From contig JANQVH010000011.1 of assembly GCA_030730425.1 (NCBI GenBank), positions 1 to 42,274 on the forward strand: DNA of 42,274 nt. Reading direction: 5' to 3'. The stretch is from Candidatus Nanopelagicaceae bacterium (GTDB lineage Bacteria > Actinomycetota > Actinomycetes > Nanopelagicales > Nanopelagicaceae). Below, one piece after another: positions 40,549-42,274 of this stretch; position 1 is the stretch's first letter, and the number at the start of each line of letters is the position of its first letter. Made by a program: the position numbers and the translations under genes. A model generated the notes under the pieces. It did no database searches. It saw only the letters and a program-made list of their open reading frames with translations, and was not told where the DNA came from.

Positions 40549-41961
40549 CTAATCTAGATAATCGCGTAGTACTTGCGATCTTGATGGATGGCGAAGCTTG
40601 GACATAGTCTTGGATTCAATCTGGCGGATACGCTCGCGGGTAACCCCGTAGACCTTTCCGATTTCATCAAGGGTCTTGGGTTGGCCATCGGTTAATCCAA
40701 AGCGCATCGCAACAACGCCGGCCTCACGCTCTGAGAGAGTATCTAGCACCGAATGAAGCTGCTCTTGAAGGAGAGTAAATGAAACTGCATCTGCAGGAAC
40801 AATTGCCTCTGAATCCTCAATCAAATCACCAAACTCTGAATCTCCCTCTTCTCCGAGTGGAGTATGAAGAGAGATTGGCTCGCGACCATATTTTTGAACC
40901 TCAACAACCTTCTCAGGGGTCATATCAAGCTCTTTTGCAAGCTCCTCAGGAGTTGGTTCGCGGCCGAGATCTTGAAGCATCTGGCGCTGAACTCGGGCTA
41001 ATTTATTAATAACTTCAACCATATGTACTGGAATACGAATAGTTCTTGCCTGATCTGCCATAGCGCGAGTAATTGCCTGGCGAATCCACCATGTTGCATA
41101 GGTTGAGAACTTATATCCCTTGGTGTAATCAAATTTTTCTACTGCGCGAATTAGGCCAAGGTTTCCCTCTTGAATTAGATCAAGAAATAGCATGCCTCGT
41201 CCGGTATAGCGCTTGGCAAGAGAGACCACAAGGCGAAGGTTTGCTTCAAGGAGATGGTTCTTAGCGCGCTTGCCATCTTCAACAATCCATTCCAGCTCTC
41301 GCTTAAATGAACGCTCCATCTTCTCGCCAGAATTCATTTTTGCCTCAGCGAATAATCCAGCTTCAATTCTCATTGCAAGTTCAACTTCAAGTTCAGCATT
41401 TAGAAGTGCTACTCGACCAATCTGCTTGAGATAATCTTTTACTGGATCTGCAGTAGCACCTGCCGTTAATACAGTCTGAGGCGGTGCATCATCTTCTTCA
41501 GAATCCTTAAGAGTGAACTCACCCTCTTCTTTTTTAGCTTCCTCATTTAGATTAACGACTCGAACATCACTTGCGCCTTCAACAACTTCTTCCCCTGTTT
41601 CGGCAACTAACTTCTCAAGATCTTCTAGCTCAACTTCTTCTAGCTCAACCTCTTCGCCATCAACTTTTTCAATTAACTTCTTTCCTGCAGGCTTACTAAC
41701 TCCAGCAGCTGCAGCCTTTGATGCCTCAAGCTCTGCCTTCGTAGGAAAGCGGCGAGGGCCTTTCTTCTCAGCTGGCTTAGCTTTTGCTTCCCTTGCAAGC
41801 TTCATTGCTTCAAGCTCTGCCTTTGTAGGAAATAGCCTTGGGCCTTTTGACTTAGCGCTCTTCTTGTCTTTCTTTGCTGAACTCTTAGCAACGCTCTTCG
41901 TGCTCTTTTTAGCAACGCTCTTTTTCTTACCTGCGTTTTTGGGCGCACGAGATACAGCCAC
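40549..41961 (-). CDS. sigA: Principal sigma-70 factor (RpoD/SigA/HrdB)
   Basis: A 470-residue sigma factor. Region 1.2 begins near residue 168 ([11 protein letters not shown]), and region 2 has [17 protein letters not shown] and [18 protein letters not shown]. Region 4 ends the protein with the helix-turn-helix [19 protein letters not shown]. The N-terminal 165 residues are lysine/alanine-rich, then acidic, and contain a 16-residue motif repeated twice. The GTG start has AAAGGA about 7 bases upstream and a leader of about 75 bases from TATAAT. Closeness to parE matches the hrdB region of Streptomyces. Confidence 0.95.
   Translation of the reverse strand: MAVSRAPKNAGKKKSVAKKSTKSVAKSSAKKDKKSAKSKGPRLFPTKAELEAMKLAREAKAKPAEKKGPRRFPTKAELEASKAAAAGVSKPAGKKLIEKVDGEEVELEEVELEDLEKLVAETGEEVVEGASDVRVVNLNEEAKKEEGEFTLKDSEEDDAPPQTVLTAGATADPVKDYLKQIGRVALLNAELEVELAMRIEAGLFAEAKMNSGEKMERSFKRELEWIVEDGKRAKNHLLEANLRLVVSLAKRYTGRGMLFLDLIQEGNLGLIRAVEKFDYTKGYKFSTYATWWIRQAITRAMADQARTIRIPVHMVEVINKLARVQRQMLQDLGREPTPEELAKELDMTPEKVVEVQKYGREPISLHTPLGEEGDSEFGDLIEDSEAIVPADAVSFTLLQEQLHSVLDTLSEREAGVVAMRFGLTDGQPKTLDEIGKVYGVTRERIRQIESKTMSKLRHPSRSQVLRDYLD
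41716..41847 (-). repeat. Two-copy direct repeat in the sigma factor N-terminus
   Basis: Residues 39-54 and 67-82 share the pattern K-G-P-R[12 protein letters not shown]. The DNA copies at 41800-41847 and 41716-41763 are also clearly similar. The copies are 84 bases apart, so they are a recent or maintained duplication. Confidence 0.8.
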
Positions 41962-42042
41962 GAATTAGTCCTTTGCTTTAAATTGACGAACTGTCAGAAC
42001 TTCTTTTTGCCTCTAGCCTTTTGGGGAATCGGCTATGGCTAT

Positions 42043-42048
42043 ATTATA
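42043..42048 (-). promoter_or_regulatory. Consensus -10 (TATAAT) of the sigma factor gene
   Basis: On the minus strand TATAAT predicts a start near 42036 and a leader of about 75 bases before the GTG at 41961. The leader has a possible hairpin TAGCC/GGCTA with a 12-base loop. A convincing -35 was not found. The 188-base gap between sigA and the ABC gene contains this promoter and the repeat at 42106. Confidence 0.5.
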
Positions 42049-42105
42049 AATTGTCCACAGGGGTAAATGCACATCCAAACCGCTTTATTCCTGTCTATGC
42101 CTTAG

Positions 42106-42162
42106 AGGCAGGCTTGGAATCAGCAACAAAACCCAAGTGTGAAGCCCTCCTAGAGCCTGCCT
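42106..42162. repeat. Inverted repeat at the end of the ABC ATPase gene
   Basis: AGGCAGGCT (42106-42114) is exactly complementary to AGCCTGCCT (42154-42162), a 9-bp stem around a 39-base loop that includes the ABC gene stop codon. A smaller hairpin TGCCT-TAG-AGGCA lies at 42098-42110. No U-tract follows on the minus strand, so it does not look like an intrinsic terminator. Confidence 0.5.
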
Positions 42163-42274
42163 GCCTGATGGAGGCGGCGTAAGAACTCCTTTGTTTCGCT
42201 CTTTTTAGGGCTCTCCAATATCTTCTCTGGGCTTCCCCACTCAAGGATTCTTCCCTGATGTAGATAACAGAGCT
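42150..42274 (-). CDS. ABC transporter ATP-binding protein, 3' fragment (polar amino acid type)
   Basis: Only the last 40 residues lie in the window; the gene continues beyond the right edge. The visible part reads H-Q-G-R-I-L-E-W-G-S-P-E-K-I-L, then a K-K-S-E-T-K-E-F-L-R-R-L segment and a stop at 42150. This is the typical end of GlnQ/HisP-type ATPases, in the pattern G-R-I-x-E-x-G-x-P-E-x-I-x-x-x-P followed by K-E/A-F-L-x-R-x. The substrate cannot be determined from this end. Confidence 0.7.
   Translation of the reverse strand, partial: LCYLHQGRILEWGSPEKILESPKKSETKEFLRRLHQAGRL

Noticed and set aside
41513-41968. 151-codon open frame on the plus strand opposite the sigma factor gene
   Set aside because: It is Ser/Ala-rich and exactly antisense to the lysine/acidic N-terminus of the sigma factor, whose frame is conserved. 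This is a composition artefact.
42098-42110. TGCCT-TAG-AGGCA hairpin as terminator of the ABC gene
   Set aside because: The stem is only 5 bp and no run of U follows on the minus strand.
1-42274. CRISPR arrays, tRNA or rRNA genes, insertion sequences, prophage
   Set aside because: No regularly spaced repeats, cloverleaf-like sequences, rRNA segments, transposases or integrases were seen. A tRNA or CRISPR search tool would be decisive for small missed cases.

Overview
This 42.3 kb window is a densely packed, low-to-moderate GC actinobacterial chromosome segment. The actinobacterial assignment rests on several genes: SepH, a class II DAHP synthase, split CrtYc/CrtYd lycopene cyclases, a PASTA-domain kinase near GGPP synthase/metF/aroG, divergent glgC-glgA, and the parE / small zinc-ribbon protein / principal sigma factor neighbourhood. 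Low GC, gene overlaps, almost no intergenic DNA and many apparently leaderless starts suggest a streamlined freshwater lineage of the acI/Nanopelagicales type; that placement is inference. I saw no IS elements, phage genes, CRISPR arrays, tRNAs or rRNAs.

Layout. 1-360: end of a DoxX-like gene and the only convincing intrinsic terminator. 379-2164: overlapping operon of a TauE/SafE permease, an aquaglyceroporin-like channel and arsenate reductase. 2174-7558: YbaK-like deacylase, alpha/beta hydrolase, then a carotenoid end-group block (CrtA-like, CruF, GT2, CrtD-like). 7509-8983 (minus): CDP-alcohol phosphatidyltransferase and metF. 9008-12463: crtE-crtI-crtB, meeting crtYd/crtYc on the minus strand. 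13101-14361: TPP riboswitch, PnuT-type transporter and a P-loop kinase. 14371-19089: PASTA Ser/Thr kinase, endonuclease IV, EamA exporter, threonine aldolase. 19063-23301 (minus): Ogt, DAHP synthase, PfkA with PPi-type residues, GlgC. 23325-25370: GlgA/GlgM and a second EamA protein. 25360-29993 (minus): era, dprA, rnhB, lepB, rplS, inositol-phosphatase family gene. 30020-32105: MFS transporter and sepH. 32110-33210 (minus): phosphodiesterase. 33242-36574: psuG-psuK and a short topoisomerase IV subunit A. 36571-38658 (minus): parE. 38848-39066: zinc-ribbon DUF7455-type protein. 39041-41961 (minus): sigma factor, CDGSH protein, FAD oxidoreductase. 42150-42274: 3' end of an ABC ATPase.

How the genes work together. 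The carotenoid genes cover GGPP to phytoene to lycopene (CrtE, CrtB, CrtI), cyclisation (CrtYc/Yd), and hydration, desaturation, ketolation and glycosylation of a psi end (CruF, CrtD-like, CrtA-like, GT2). A monocyclic, polar, possibly glycosylated carotenoid is a reasonable prediction. Beta-carotene from the same route could feed retinal synthesis, but no blh gene is visible here.

Two regulatory themes recur. First, at least ten genes have a TANNNT hexamer exactly 6 nt before the start codon and no Shine-Dalgarno, as expected for leaderless mRNAs. Second, four of six divergent junctions contain a symmetric A-NNN-TA-NNN-T decamer that supplies overlapping -10 boxes on both strands. All seven convergent pairs overlap or abut at their 3' ends with no room for an intrinsic terminator.
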